The notes: generated by a model from the sequence alone, not told the origin. Positions 8,333 to 17,773 are shown, numbered from the stretch's first letter. The stretch: 64,000 nt of DNA from Hymenobacter actinosclerus (GCF_900111515.1 NZ_FOHS01000001.1:441419-505418), one strand, 5' to 3'. Made by a program: numbers and translations.

Positions 8333-9622
8333 ATGCTCCTCGTTGACGACCTGCGGCTCGATGCCGATATCCTGCCGCTGTTCAACTTCACCCACTGCCA
8401 CGCGGCCGAGAAAGCGGTGCGCGGGCTGTTGCGGGAGCTGCCGGCCAGCCCGGAGCTGGTGCGGGAGAAACAGGCGGTGTTTCGGGCGCTGCTGAGCCAG
8501 TGGGACGTTATCGGCGAGTTCAGCTACTCCCGCATTCAACTGGCCGAAGTGCAGCGGTTTTTGCACGAAGTGGTAAGCGGGCAGTTGGTGCTGGAAACCA
8601 GCCGGGTGCGGCTGGCGGCGCGGCTGCTGGTAAGTGAGGAAACGCGCTACCGCACCCGGGCCCGCTACGTGCAGGCCATTACATTACTGCACCGGCTGGA
8701 GCAGCACTATTTCCGCCGCCTGGAGCCGGCCGGACTGCCGCCCTTCGCCTGCGCCCGCCTCGCCCTCATCACCCGGTTTCTGGAGCGCTTCAGCCTGAAC
8801 TCGGTCGCCGAAGCCGTGGCCTAGGACCAGTTTTCGGCCGCCCGCATGGTGGACTTCGCCCGGCAACTGCACGAGGTAAGCGAGCAGGAACTAGCCGAAT
8901 TCTGGTCCGCCTTTTTCTGGCTCGAAGCCTGCTGGTCGGTGGCGAAAGGCCTGCACCAACTGGGCTTCACGTTTCCCGGGTTTCAGTCCGCCGGCCTGTA
9001 TTTAGCCGATTTCTACCATCCGCTGCTGCCGGCTCCGGTGAAGAACACGCTGGCCCTCGACGCCCACGACAACGTGCTGCTGCTGACGGGGCCGAATATG
9101 TCGGGCAAATCGACCTTGCTTAAGGCCCTGGGGCTGTGCGTGTACCTGGCCCACGCGGGCCTGGGCGTGCCGGCCGCCACGGCCCGGCTGCCGTTCTACT
9201 CGTCCATCGTGGTGGCCATCAACCTGGCCGACAGCCTCAGCGGCGGTTACAGCCACTTCCTGGCCGAAATCCGCAACCTGAAAGCCGTGCTGCAAGCTGC
9301 CCAGGGTCCGGGCCGGGTATTCGCCGTGTTCGATGAGCTGTTTCGGGGCACCAACGTGGATGACGCGCTCGATATTACCCGCGCCACCGTGGCCGGGCTG
9401 GCGGCCTTTCCGCGCTCGTGCTTTCTGATTTCAACTCACCTGCTCCAGCTCGAAAGCCAGCTACCTGCCCAACCCGGCCGCCGCACGTTCTGCATCGAAT
9501 GTAATTTGCAAGATGGCCTGCCGGTGTTTTCCTACCGCCTGCAACCCGGCTGGTCGCAACTTAAAATCGGCCGGATTCTGTTCGACAAAGAAGGCCTGCC
9601 GGGGCTGCTAAAGCGTCTGTAG
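8333..9622 (+). pseudogene. MutS-family (domain V) ATPase interrupted by one in-frame TAG
   Basis: Reading frame 2 is open from ATG 8333 to TAG 9620-9622 except for one TAG at 8822-8824. Joined, it would give about 429 residues: a helical lever/clamp-like region (to about 190), then the MutS ATPase core with Walker A LLTGPNMSGKSTLLKAL, Walker B / signature VFDELFRGTNVDDA and the switch ISTHLLQLE. The sequence on both sides of the stop (AEAVA, then DQFSAARMVDFARQ) reads as continuous family sequence, so a single base change (for example from GAG, CAG or TGG) explains it. It is not full-length MutS: the mismatch-binding domain is absent, as in the short MutS-like ATPases of Bacteroidota. Either a recent pseudogene or a sequencing error; restart at ATG 8846 would give a 258-residue ATPase half. 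Confidence 0.8.
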
Positions 9623-9719
9623 CGCGAAAATCTGTTTCGCGACGAGCACAGCGAGTAAACTGCCAGAACGTACTTACGGGATACTCGCTGTGCTCGTCGC
9701 GAAACAGATTTTCGCGCTA
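9620..9719. repeat. Perfect 38-bp inverted repeat between two convergent genes
   Basis: Arms 9620-9657 and 9682-9719 are identical at 38 of 38 positions with a 24-nt loop. The first three bases of each arm are TAG: the stop of the MutS-like gene (9620-9622) and, on the other strand, the stop of the LD-carboxypeptidase gene (9717-9719). It can form the 3' end of both transcripts. Confidence 0.9.
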
Positions 9720-10622
9720 CAAGCTCGTCAAGCTCGCCCCGGCCTCGTCCACCGTCAGCCGAACTTCCTGGCCCACTACCAGCGCCATATTCTGCGGCTC
9801 GTGGCCGACGGGGAAGCTGTGGGCTACCGGGAAAGCGTACCTGGCGGCGTAGTGCTGGATGATTTCGCCCGGCGTGCGGCCGAAGGGGATGGTATTGTCC
9901 TGGGGGTTGGTGAAGTGGCCTACTAATAAGCCGGCCAGGCCGGCCAACTTGCCGGTGCGGTCGAGGTGCACCAGCATCCGGTCGATGGCGTAGAGGTACT
10001 CGTCGATGTCTTCCAGGAACAGAATGCGGCCCGCTGTCGATACGTCGGAGGCGGTGCCGGTGAGGGTTTGCAGGATGCTCAGGTTGCCGCCCACCAGCTC
10101 GCCGGTAGCGGTGCCGAAGCGGTTGAGCGGGTGGGCCGGCACTTCGTAGGCCAGGGCCTCACCAAACAGCGCCCGCCGCAAACTCGCCAACGATTCGGTC
10201 CCGCCTTCCTGGTTGAACAGCAGCGGCATCACGCCGTGAATGCTCTGAAAGCCGCGGGCCAGCAGGTGGCAGTTGAGCGTGGTAATATCGGAGAAGCCGG
10301 CCACCCATTTGGGGTGTTGGGCAAACTGGGTGAAGTCGAGCCCATCGATGATTCGGGTGGTGCCGTAGCCGCCCCGGGCGCAGAAAACAGCCCGGATTTC
10401 GGGGTCGTCGAGCTGCTGCTGGAGGTCCTGGCGCCGTACTTCGTCGGCGCCGCCGAACTGGTGCTCGGCCACGTTGGTGCTGGTGCCCAGCCGCACGCGC
10501 AGGCCCCAACTTTCGAGCGTGGTTACGGCCGCGGCCAGTTCGGCGTGCGAGGCCGCCCGGGCGGGGCAGACGATGGCTACCTGGTCGTGGGGGCGGAGTG
10601 GGGGCGGGGCGATGGTAGGCAT
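9717..10622 (-). CDS. LD-carboxypeptidase (peptidase family S66)
   Basis: 301 residues. S66 enzymes cut the L,D-bond of tetrapeptide stems during peptidoglycan recycling. The family triad is visible: nucleophile Ser in VAGFSDIT, Glu in ILFLEDIDEYLY, and His in HSFPVGHEPQN. The N-terminal CARGGYG motif is also typical. No signal peptide, so cytoplasmic, as for LdcA. The -7 box TACTTTTG lies only 5 nt before the ATG, which suggests a leaderless mRNA. The stop codon is inside the inverted repeat at 9620-9719. Confidence 0.9.
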   Translation of the reverse strand: MPTIAPPPLRPHDQVAIVCPARAASHAELAAAVTTLESWGLRVRLGTSTNVAEHQFGGADEVRRQDLQQQLDDPEIRAVFCARGGYGTTRIIDGLDFTQFAQHPKWVAGFSDITTLNCHLLARGFQSIHGVMPLLFNQEGGTESLASLRRALFGEALAYEVPAHPLNRFGTATGELVGGNLSILQTLTGTASDVSTAGRILFLEDIDEYLYAIDRMLVHLDRTGKLAGLAGLLVGHFTNPQDNTIPFGRTPGEIIQHYAARYAFPVAHSFPVGHEPQNMALVVGQEVRLTVDEAGASLTSL

Positions 10623-10627
10623 GGGGG

Positions 10628-10635
10628 CAAAAGTA
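10628..10635 (-). promoter_or_regulatory. -7 box TACTTTTG for the LD-carboxypeptidase gene
   Basis: Minus-strand TACTTTTG ends 5 nt before the ATG at 10622. With normal Bacteroidota spacing, transcription would start at or within a base or two of the ATG. Confidence 0.5.
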
Positions 10636-10647
10636 GCTGGCCGTTGA

Positions 10648-10712
10648 TAGTTGTTGGTGAAAGAACGTCATTCAGAGCGCAGCGAAGAATGACGTTCTTT
10701 CACCAACAACTA
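10648..10712. repeat. Perfect 26-bp inverted repeat between divergent genes
   Basis: Arms 10648-10673 and 10687-10712 match at 26 of 26 positions with a 13-nt loop. It sits between the two divergent starts (10622 and 10741), so it is in the 5' region of both genes and cannot be a simple terminator for either. Confidence 0.85.
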
Positions 10713-10740
10713 AACTCCGTCCCTTCCACGTTACCCACCC

Positions 10741-11874
10741 GTGCGCTTACTTCTCCTGTTTTTCCTCTTGATTGGCCTTCTGGCCCCCACCCTGCTGCCA
10801 GCCCAGCCGGCCCCGCCCGATACCACCCGGGGCCGCTACCACCGCCCGCTGTTCAGCCAGGTGAAGGTGCGGCGCAACGTGGAGTTTGCTCAGGTGAGTG
10901 GCCTGCTGGGCCAAACGCAGCCGCTCTACCTCGATTTCTACGAGCCGGCTGGCGATACCGTGCGCCGCCGCCCGCTGGTGCTGCTGGCCCACGAAGGGGC
11001 GTTCGCAACCGGCACCCGCGACGATGCGGTGATGACCGAGTTGTGCACCCGCCTGGCCCGGCTGGGCTACACGGCCGCCAGCATCGACTACCGGCTGCTG
11101 TTCTTTCCCTTCGACAGCGTGGGCATCGGCCGGGCCGCCATCCGGGCCACCCAGGACATGCGCGCCGCCGTGCGCTTCTTCCGCCACGACGCCGCCACGG
11201 CCCGGCGGTTCAGGGTCGATGGCCGCTACATTTTCGTGGGCGGCTCGTCGGCCGGGGCCTTTATGGCCCTGCAAACGGCCTACCTCGACAAAGCCGCCGA
11301 AGTGCCCGCCTACCTGAACCTGGCGGCGCTGGGTGGCCTCGAAGGCAGCGGCGGCAACGCGGGCTACAGCAGCCGCCCACGCGGCGTCATCAACCTGTGC
11401 GGGGCCCTGGCCCGGGCCGAGTGGCTCCAGGCCGGCGACGCGCCGCTGCTCAGCATCCACGGCACCCGCGACGGGATTGTACCCTACCAGCGCGGCCTCA
11501 TTGGCGGCCCGCTGCCGGCCCAGGTGGTGGCGGGCAGCGCGGTGCTGCGCCGTCGCGCCCAGGCCGTGGGGGTGCCCAACGTGTTGCGCCCCCTGCGCGG
11601 CGCCGGCCACGTGCCCTACTCCTTCGAGCCGACGTATATCGACTCGGTGTTCGTGCCGATGCGCGACTTTCTGCGCCCGCTGCTCGGAGCCGGCGCGCCC
11701 GGCCCGCTGCTGGCCGCCGCCCTCAACCCGCGCCGCACCGCCGTAGCCACAGCCGCGCTGCCCCCGCGCCGGGTGCCGCTGGCCGCCACCCCGGCCGACT
11801 CGGTAGGGGCGGCCCCGCCGGAAAACCTGCCGCTGCCGGCCGCAGCTTCGGCGGCTGCCGGGTCGGCGCCCTAG
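10741..11874 (+). CDS. Secreted alpha/beta-hydrolase (carboxylesterase-like)
   Basis: 377 residues starting at GTG 10741, which directly begins a signal peptide (RLLLLFFLLIGLLAPTLLPAQ). Alpha/beta-hydrolase fold with the nucleophile elbow GGSSAGAF, an acid in HGTRDGIVPY and the His of GAGHVPYSF. These fit a feruloyl/acyl-esterase type family common in Bacteroidota. The substrate is unknown. The last 60 residues are a proline/alanine-rich tail with no recognised domain. Export to the periplasm is likely. No ATG alternative gives the signal peptide. Confidence 0.75.
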   Translation: MRLLLLFFLLIGLLAPTLLPAQPAPPDTTRGRYHRPLFSQVKVRRNVEFAQVSGLLGQTQPLYLDFYEPAGDTVRRRPLVLLAHEGAFATGTRDDAVMTELCTRLARLGYTAASIDYRLLFFPFDSVGIGRAAIRATQDMRAAVRFFRHDAATARRFRVDGRYIFVGGSSAGAFMALQTAYLDKAAEVPAYLNLAALGGLEGSGGNAGYSSRPRGVINLCGALARAEWLQAGDAPLLSIHGTRDGIVPYQRGLIGGPLPAQVVAGSAVLRRRAQAVGVPNVLRPLRGAGHVPYSFEPTYIDSVFVPMRDFLRPLLGAGAPGPLLAAALNPRRTAVATAALPPRRVPLAATPADSVGAAPPENLPLPAAASAAAGSAP

Positions 11875-11902
11875 GTTTCCGATAGCGGCTTGGAGAACGA
11901 GA

Positions 11903-12003
11903 TGTAGAGACGCGACCCTTCGCGTCTCAATCGTTGCGGACGTTAGGGAAGTCGCGTCGTACGGGCCGTTCAACGCCGAGACGCGAAGGGTCGCGTCTCT
12001 ACA
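11903..12003. repeat. Perfect 26-bp inverted repeat (TGTAGAGACGC family)
   Basis: Arms 11903-11928 and 11978-12003 are identical at 26 of 26 positions around 49 nt. It lies between convergent genes (esterase stop 11874; hom stop 12068). A second member of the same family, also beginning TGTAGAGACGC, is the core of the element at 31446-31538. Confidence 0.85.
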
Positions 12004-12067
12004 AGCCCTTTGCCTCAGTTTTGCAGCCTGTTTTTCAGAAACGAAAAAACAGGCTGCGAAACCCGGC

Positions 12068-13396
12068 CTACCAGCCGCGGCCGGCCGTTTCCAGCGCCGC
12101 TTCGGCCGCCTCAGTTGCTTCGGCGGCCTCGCCCACGGGCCGCAGCTGGCCGGTGCGCACGATGAAGGCACCGTATTCGCGCAGCAGGTCGCGGTGGGTG
12201 ATGAGGTGGGCTAGGGCCACGTAGCCGACCACGTAGCCGTCCTCGTCGGCTTCTTCCGACACTTCGCTGAAATCGAGCAGGTCGATGAGCCGGGGCTCGG
12301 CGGTGCGCAGGTAGATTTCGATTTCCAGGTCGGTGGCGTGGGTGGGCGGGGCGGCGGTTTTGGCGTACTGGTAGGCGAAACCCTGGCGCAGGGCGGCCAA
12401 ATCGGCCAGCACGGCCGAGCCGGTGGGGTGCCCGCCGGCCCCGCGCCCCCGCAGGAACTGCTCGCCCGCGAAGTCGGCCTCGATGACCACGCCGTTGAAC
12501 TCCTCATCCACCCCAAAAAGCGGCGACCCGGACCCTACCAGCTGCGGAGTGACCAGGGCCGTCACGCGGCCGTCGGGCAGGCGCTGGAGGCCGGCCACTA
12601 CCTTTATTTTCTGGCCCCGGCTGGCGGCAAAGGCAATATCGGTGGCGGCAATGCCTTCGATGCCCAGGTTGAGCACCTGCTCGGGGTCGAGGAATACCCC
12701 GTAGGCGTGGGCGGCCAGCAGCACGGCCTTGGCGCGCGGGTCGAAGGCGCCCATATCGAGGCTGGGGTCGGTTTCGGCGAAGCCCAGCTGCTGGGCCTGG
12801 GCCAGGGCCGGGGCGTAGTCGGTGCCGCTGTTGCCCATGCGGGTGAGCACGTAGTTCGACGAGCCGTTGAGAATGCCCGTCAGCCGCCGCAGGGGCTCGG
12901 CCCCGAAGTAGGCGTCGAGCGTGCGGACTACCGGAATGCTGCCGCACACGGCCGCCTCATATAATAAGGTGCTGCCGTGGGCGCGCTGCAGGGCCACCAG
13001 CTCGGGCAGGTGGCGGGCCAGCATGGCCTTGTTGGCCGTTACCACCCGTCGGCCCCGGCGCAGGGCGGCGGCTACGAACGTAAAGGCCGCGGCGGCATCG
13101 TCAATCACCTCCACCAGCACGTCGAGCGAGTCGTCGGCCAGCAGCGCGGTGGCATCGAACTCGAAGCGGCTGGCCGGCAGCGGGCGGAGCTTGGTCGGGC
13201 TCTTCACCACGATGCGGCTGATAACGAAGCCGCTGGCCGGGTGCCGCGCCAGGATATCGTGCAGGCCCTGGCCCACGCAGCCGAAACCGATAAGGCCGAC
13301 GCGCCAGGGCCGGGCCGCCGCCGCAGCGGCAGGAGAAGCGGCGACGGCAGCCGCGGCAGGAGCGGAATGAGACGGGGCAATAGCGTTAGTGGGCAT
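12068..13396 (-). CDS. hom: Homoserine dehydrogenase
   Basis: 442 residues. Reduces aspartate semialdehyde to homoserine with NAD(P)H, the branch point to methionine and threonine. The Rossmann motif GLIGFGCVGQGL is near residue 35, after an alanine/proline-rich N-terminal tail of about 28 residues that is unusual but in frame from the only good ATG. Family motifs LNGSSNYVLTRM, ETDPSLDMGAFDPRAKA and GRGAGGHPTGSAVLADL are present. A C-terminal region of about 90 residues may be a regulatory part, but no clear ACT domain is recognised. Last gene of the metY-metX-hom operon; its start overlaps the metX stop by 11 nt. Confidence 0.93.
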   Translation of the reverse strand: MPTNAIAPSHSAPAAAAVAASPAAAAAARPWRVGLIGFGCVGQGLHDILARHPASGFVISRIVVKSPTKLRPLPASRFEFDATALLADDSLDVLVEVIDDAAAAFTFVAAALRRGRRVVTANKAMLARHLPELVALQRAHGSTLLYEAAVCGSIPVVRTLDAYFGAEPLRRLTGILNGSSNYVLTRMGNSGTDYAPALAQAQQLGFAETDPSLDMGAFDPRAKAVLLAAHAYGVFLDPEQVLNLGIEGIAATDIAFAASRGQKIKVVAGLQRLPDGRVTALVTPQLVGSGSPLFGVDEEFNGVVIEADFAGEQFLRGRGAGGHPTGSAVLADLAALRQGFAYQYAKTAAPPTHATDLEIEIYLRTAEPRLIDLLDFSEVSEEADEDGYVVGYVALAHLITHRDLLREYGAFIVRTGQLRPVGEAAEATEAAEAALETAGRGW

Positions 13397-14414
13397 AGGT
13401 CAGCGCGTGAAATCGTTCGAGGAAGCGGATAATTTGGGCGGCCTCCAGCAGGAAGCCGTCGTGGCCGTAGGTTGAGTCCATTTCGGCGTACATGGCCCCC
13501 GGAATGTGGCGGGCCAGCTCCTGCTGCTCGGCCACCGGAAACAGCACGTCGGAGGTGATGCCGATGACCAGCGTGCGGGCCCGCACCCGGCCCAGGGCCG
13601 CCGCCACGCCGCCCCGGCCGCGACCCACGTTGTGGCTGTCCATGGCCCGGGTGAGGGTCACGTAGCTGTAGGCGTCGAAGCGGGCCGCCAGCTTGTCGCC
13701 CTGGTAGCGCTGGTAGGCGGCGGCCCGGAAATCGGTGAGCAGTTCGTCGGTGGGCTCGGTTTGGGTGCGGCCGTAGGCGGGGTAGCTGCGGTAGCTGAGC
13801 AGGGCCACGGCGCGGGCTGCCCGCAGTCCGGCCGCGCCCCCGGAAGGGGTATTCTGCTGGTAGGTAGGGTCGGCGAAAACAGCCAGCCGCTGGGCCTCAT
13901 TGAAGGCAATGCCCCAGGCCGAATGCCGGGCGTTGGTGGCCAGCAGCACCAGGTTTTCAAACACCGCCGGCTGCTGCACCGCCCACTCGATGGCCTGCTG
14001 CCCGCCCAGCGAGCCGCCCACCAGCGTATGCACCCGCGCCAGCCCCAGCTCCGTGCGCAACGCCTCGTGGGCCGCCACCATATCCCGGACGGTCAGCAGC
14101 GGAAACGCCTGGAAAGCCGCCTGGCCGGTTTCGGGGTCGGGCGTGAGCGGGCCGGTGCTGCCGTAGCAGGAGCCCAGCACGTTGGCGCACACGATAAACC
14201 AGTCGGCCGGGTCGAAGTACCGGCCCGGCCCCACCAGGCCCGGCCACCAGTCGGCCGCGTCGGCGTTGGCCGTCAGGGCGTGGCACACCCACACCACATT
14301 GTCGCGGGCCGCGTTCAGCTGCCCCCAGGTCTGGTAGGCGACGGTGGGGTGGGTTAGCTGGCCGCCGTTTTCGAGGGGCAGCGGGTGCGGGAGTTGAAAG
14401 TGGTGGGTCGGCAT
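13386..14414 (-). CDS. metX: Homoserine O-acetyltransferase
   Basis: 342 residues. Transfers an acetyl group from acetyl-CoA to homoserine, giving the substrate for MetY. Alpha/beta-hydrolase fold: nucleophile Ser in LVGGSLGGQQAIEW, Asp in IGITSDVLFPV and His in STYGHDGFLLEA, all in the expected order. N-terminal motifs TVAYQTWGQLN and VCHALTANADAADWW are typical of MetX. Middle gene of the methionine operon. A long GC-rich inverted repeat separates it from metY, and translation is probably coupled to hom. Confidence 0.95.
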   Translation of the reverse strand: MPTHHFQLPHPLPLENGGQLTHPTVAYQTWGQLNAARDNVVWVCHALTANADAADWWPGLVGPGRYFDPADWFIVCANVLGSCYGSTGPLTPDPETGQAAFQAFPLLTVRDMVAAHEALRTELGLARVHTLVGGSLGGQQAIEWAVQQPAVFENLVLLATNARHSAWGIAFNEAQRLAVFADPTYQQNTPSGGAAGLRAARAVALLSYRSYPAYGRTQTEPTDELLTDFRAAAYQRYQGDKLAARFDAYSYVTLTRAMDSHNVGRGRGGVAAALGRVRARTLVIGITSDVLFPVAEQQELARHIPGAMYAEMDSTYGHDGFLLEAAQIIRFLERFHALTYAH

Positions 14415-14441
14415 GTGGTGGTTTTTGAATTCTGACGTTTA

Positions 14442-14562
14442 CCCCACCCCCCGGCCCCCTCCCCTCCGGGAGAGGGGGAGCCTGACGCGAGCTAGAAGGC
14501 GAGTTCGAATAATTCGTTGAACGCACCCCCTCTCCCGGAGGGGAGGGGGCCGTGGGGTGGGG
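14442..14562. repeat. 37-bp inverted repeat in the metY-metX gap
   Basis: Arms 14442-14478 and 14526-14562 match at 36 of 37 positions; the loop is 47 nt. The arms are runs of C and G (CCCCTCCCCTCCGGGAGAGG-like). It lies inside the operon, 6 nt after the metY stop and 27 nt before metX, so it can lower or process downstream mRNA. Confidence 0.85.
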
Positions 14563-14568
14563 TGGCGG

Positions 14569-16143
<1,575 letters not shown>

Positions 16144-16317
16144 CTAGCAACAGCTGCAACAAGCGCAACAACAGCCGCGCATTCGCATTCGGGCGGCGGC
16201 CAGTAGGGCCGGGGTGGCCGGGGCCGAAACGCCGAAAGCCCACGGCCAGGCGGCGGGCCCGAAGGCGGCCGGAGCGGTGGGGGAAACGGGGGCGAAAACG
16301 CGGAGGGAGTGGCTCAT
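16144..16317 (-). CDS. Putative leader peptide with cysteine-run C-terminus (57 codons)
   Basis: ATG at 16315-16317, TAG at 16144-16146. The product is rich in Ala and Pro and ends RMRMRGCCCACCSCC, so seven of the last nine codons are cysteine (mixed TGT and TGC). An internal ATG (16186-16188) would give a 14-residue peptide with the same end. It lies between the S-box riboswitch and metY, on the same transcript, starting 31 nt after the riboswitch. The hairpin GGACT/AGTCC (16318-16337) touches its start codon. A run of codons for the sulfur donor amino acid ahead of a sulfur-assimilation operon is what a ribosome-stalling leader would show. No homologue is known to me; coding status is unproven. 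Confidence 0.45.
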   Translation of the reverse strand: MSHSLRVFAPVSPTAPAAFGPAAWPWAFGVSAPATPALLAAARMRMRGCCCACCSCC

Positions 16318-16337
16318 GGACTGGAAGGTTATAGTCC
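16318..16337 (-). promoter_or_regulatory. Small hairpin directly before the leader ORF start
   Basis: On the minus strand GGACT (16333-16337) pairs with AGTCC (16318-16322) with a 10-nt loop, ending one base before ATG 16317. It could hide or present the leader start codon in response to the riboswitch. Short, so it may be chance. Confidence 0.3.
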
Positions 16338-16348
16338 CCGCCGCCGTA

Positions 16349-16440
16349 CTGAAGTTCGGGCTGGTCGGGCAGGCATTGGCACCTTTCGCGCGGTCGAAGG
16401 TTGCCAGTGGGTCAGGGAGCCTGTGCTCTCGCCACTTCTG
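16349..16440 (-). ncRNA. S-box (SAM-I superfamily) riboswitch
   Basis: On the minus strand the region contains the S-box hallmarks in order: GCGAGAGCACAGGCUCCC, UGACCCACUGGCAACCU, then AAGGUGCCAAUGCCUGCCC, closed by a short P1 (GAAGU near 16438 with ACUUC near 16352). The invariant pieces GGCAACC and GGUGCCAAU are intact. The sequence departs from the most familiar GAUGAAACC core, so it is a variant of the SAM-I / SAM-IV superfamily. The ligand is expected to be S-adenosylmethionine, shutting down metY-metX-hom when methionine is plentiful. Confidence 0.85.
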
Positions 16441-16495
16441 TATAAATCCTATGAAAACTAGTCTGCCGCGAGCGGACCAGTACCGGGTTGGTGTT

Positions 16496-16528
16496 GCAAA
16501 GGTATAAGCATGATTTTATAATATGCAA
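16496..16528 (-). promoter_or_regulatory. Promoter of the metY-metX-hom operon
   Basis: Minus strand: TTG (16526-16528), 22 nt or so of AT-rich spacer, then TACCTTTG (16496-16503). This is one of the best -33 / -7 matches in the window. The start site would be near 16489, about 50 nt before the riboswitch. Confidence 0.75.
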
Positions 16529-16743
16529 GAGAAGTCGCAATTATATTTGAATGCTTATTCCTAGGTGTAAATCCTGCTAAAATCGACTTAATAACGCTGA
16601 TAAATAACGATTTATAAATGCGCCCGGTAAACTACGTACGCATAGTCAGGGCACCTGATGCGCCGCGCGGCTGTACCTGAAGGCCTGATTTTTGGCATAA
16701 AAAGCCTGCCCTGAAACCGCGTAACCGACTACTGCGAGCACAG
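16529..16743. other. AT-rich intergenic stretch
   Basis: Between the met operon promoter and the LysM gene terminator. No ORF, repeat or RNA motif recognised; base composition is clearly lower in GC than the surroundings. Confidence 0.5.
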
Positions 16744-16773
16744 AAAAAGCCACTCCTGGCGGAGTGGCTTTTT
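16744..16773 (-). terminator. Rho-independent terminator of the LysM gene
   Basis: AAAAAGCCACTCC pairs with GGAGTGGCTTTTT around a 4-nt loop (13-bp perfect stem), 25 nt past the LysM stop, with TTTTTC on the minus strand. Confidence 0.9.
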
Positions 16774-16797
16774 GAATATTTCCGCGAAGCGGCTAGC

Positions 16798-17091
16798 TTA
16801 CATCTTGGGCATTGTCAGCACCTGGCCCACTTCAATGTGGTCGGGGTTCGAGCCGATGGTCGACTTGTTGGCTTCGTAAATCTGGTGCCACTTGCTGGCG
16901 TCGCCGTAGTGGTTCTTGGCAATTTTCGAAAGCGAATCGCCGCTTACTACGGTGTAGGTATCACCGGCCGCCGTGGTGTCGGCAGCGTTGGCGTTGTTAC
17001 CGAAGAAGTCGGTGTTGCCGCCGGTAGGAGTAGTGGTGGGTTGAACCGGCTGTTTTTCGCCTTTGTCTGAGAGGAAATCGAAGAGTCCCAT
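16798..17091 (-). CDS. Small LysM-domain protein
   Basis: 97 residues. A flexible Gly/Thr-rich N-terminus (1-42) is followed by one LysM domain (about 45-95: TYTVVSGDSLSKIAKNHYGD ... IEVGQVLTMPKM). The layout is like the C-terminal half of Kbp/YgaU potassium-binding proteins, but the BON domain is absent. LysM normally binds N-acetylglucosamine polymers such as peptidoglycan. No signal peptide is visible, so it may act in the cytoplasm or be exported in another way. Single gene with its own terminator. Confidence 0.85.
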   Translation of the reverse strand: MGLFDFLSDKGEKQPVQPTTTPTGGNTDFFGNNANAADTTAAGDTYTVVSGDSLSKIAKNHYGDASKWHQIYEANKSTIGSNPDHIEVGQVLTMPKM

Positions 17092-17327
17092 GATAGTAAT
17101 GCGTTAGGTGAAGGAGAGAGCAATGGGGCAGCTGCTACTGTGCGGCTTGGTCGCCCGGCCTTCTTACGCCGTGGCAGGCAATAGGTTGTGCCACTTGGCC
17201 TGCACCCATACGTTGCCCGGCTTCTCCCCCGAACTTATTGGCCAACGCTACCGTAAGAGGCGCATTAACGGCGGCCGCTGACGGCCATCATTGCGCTCCA
17301 ACCCTTCACCTATTTTTCTCTCTCCCC

Positions 17328-17747
17328 ATGAAAGTTCTTACCTCCTCCTCCTCCCGTCTGCTGACGGGTCTGTTCATGTTCGTTCTGCTCTTCACGGCCG
17401 CCTGCGGCAGCAAGGAAGGCAAAGTAGAAGGCGTAAACATGCTCTACGGCACCAACAGCAAAACCTGGAAAACCGACAAGGAAACCACGGCCGCCGGCGA
17501 CAAAATCAAGCAGACCGACGCCATGGACGACCAGCGCGTGACCTTCTTCGCCAATGGCCAGTACAACATGAGCTCGGGCGCCCAGACCATGAACGGCAAA
17601 TATACCTTCGACCAAGGCGCCAAAACCATCACCATGATGCCCGATGGCGCCGGAACGTCGAACACCTTTACGGTAGTGACGCTCACCGACGACAAGCTGA
17701 CGCTGAAAGGCACCGACGGCACGGAGCTGCATTTGGAAGACGAGTAG
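17328..17747 (+). CDS. Lipocalin-like lipoprotein
   Basis: 139 residues. The start at ATG 17328 begins a signal peptide ending in the lipobox FTAACG, so the mature protein is a lipoprotein. The rest (NSKTWKTDKE ... VTFFANGQYNMS ... GKYTFDQGAKTITMMP ... FTVVTLTDDKLTLKGTDG) has the strand pattern of small lipocalin-like / META-like envelope proteins of Bacteroidota. Function unknown. Single gene with a strong terminator 26 nt after the stop. Confidence 0.75.
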   Translation: MKVLTSSSSRLLTGLFMFVLLFTAACGSKEGKVEGVNMLYGTNSKTWKTDKETTAAGDKIKQTDAMDDQRVTFFANGQYNMSSGAQTMNGKYTFDQGAKTITMMPDGAGTSNTFTVVTLTDDKLTLKGTDGTELHLEDE

Positions 17748-17773
17748 TCGTCCGTTCGCACAAGCTAATTTGC

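Noticed and set aside
8822..8824. Recoding of TAG as pyrrolysine or programmed readthrough
   Set aside because: No pyl genes or recoding context are visible, and MutS-like proteins have no known special residue there; a point mutation or error is simpler.
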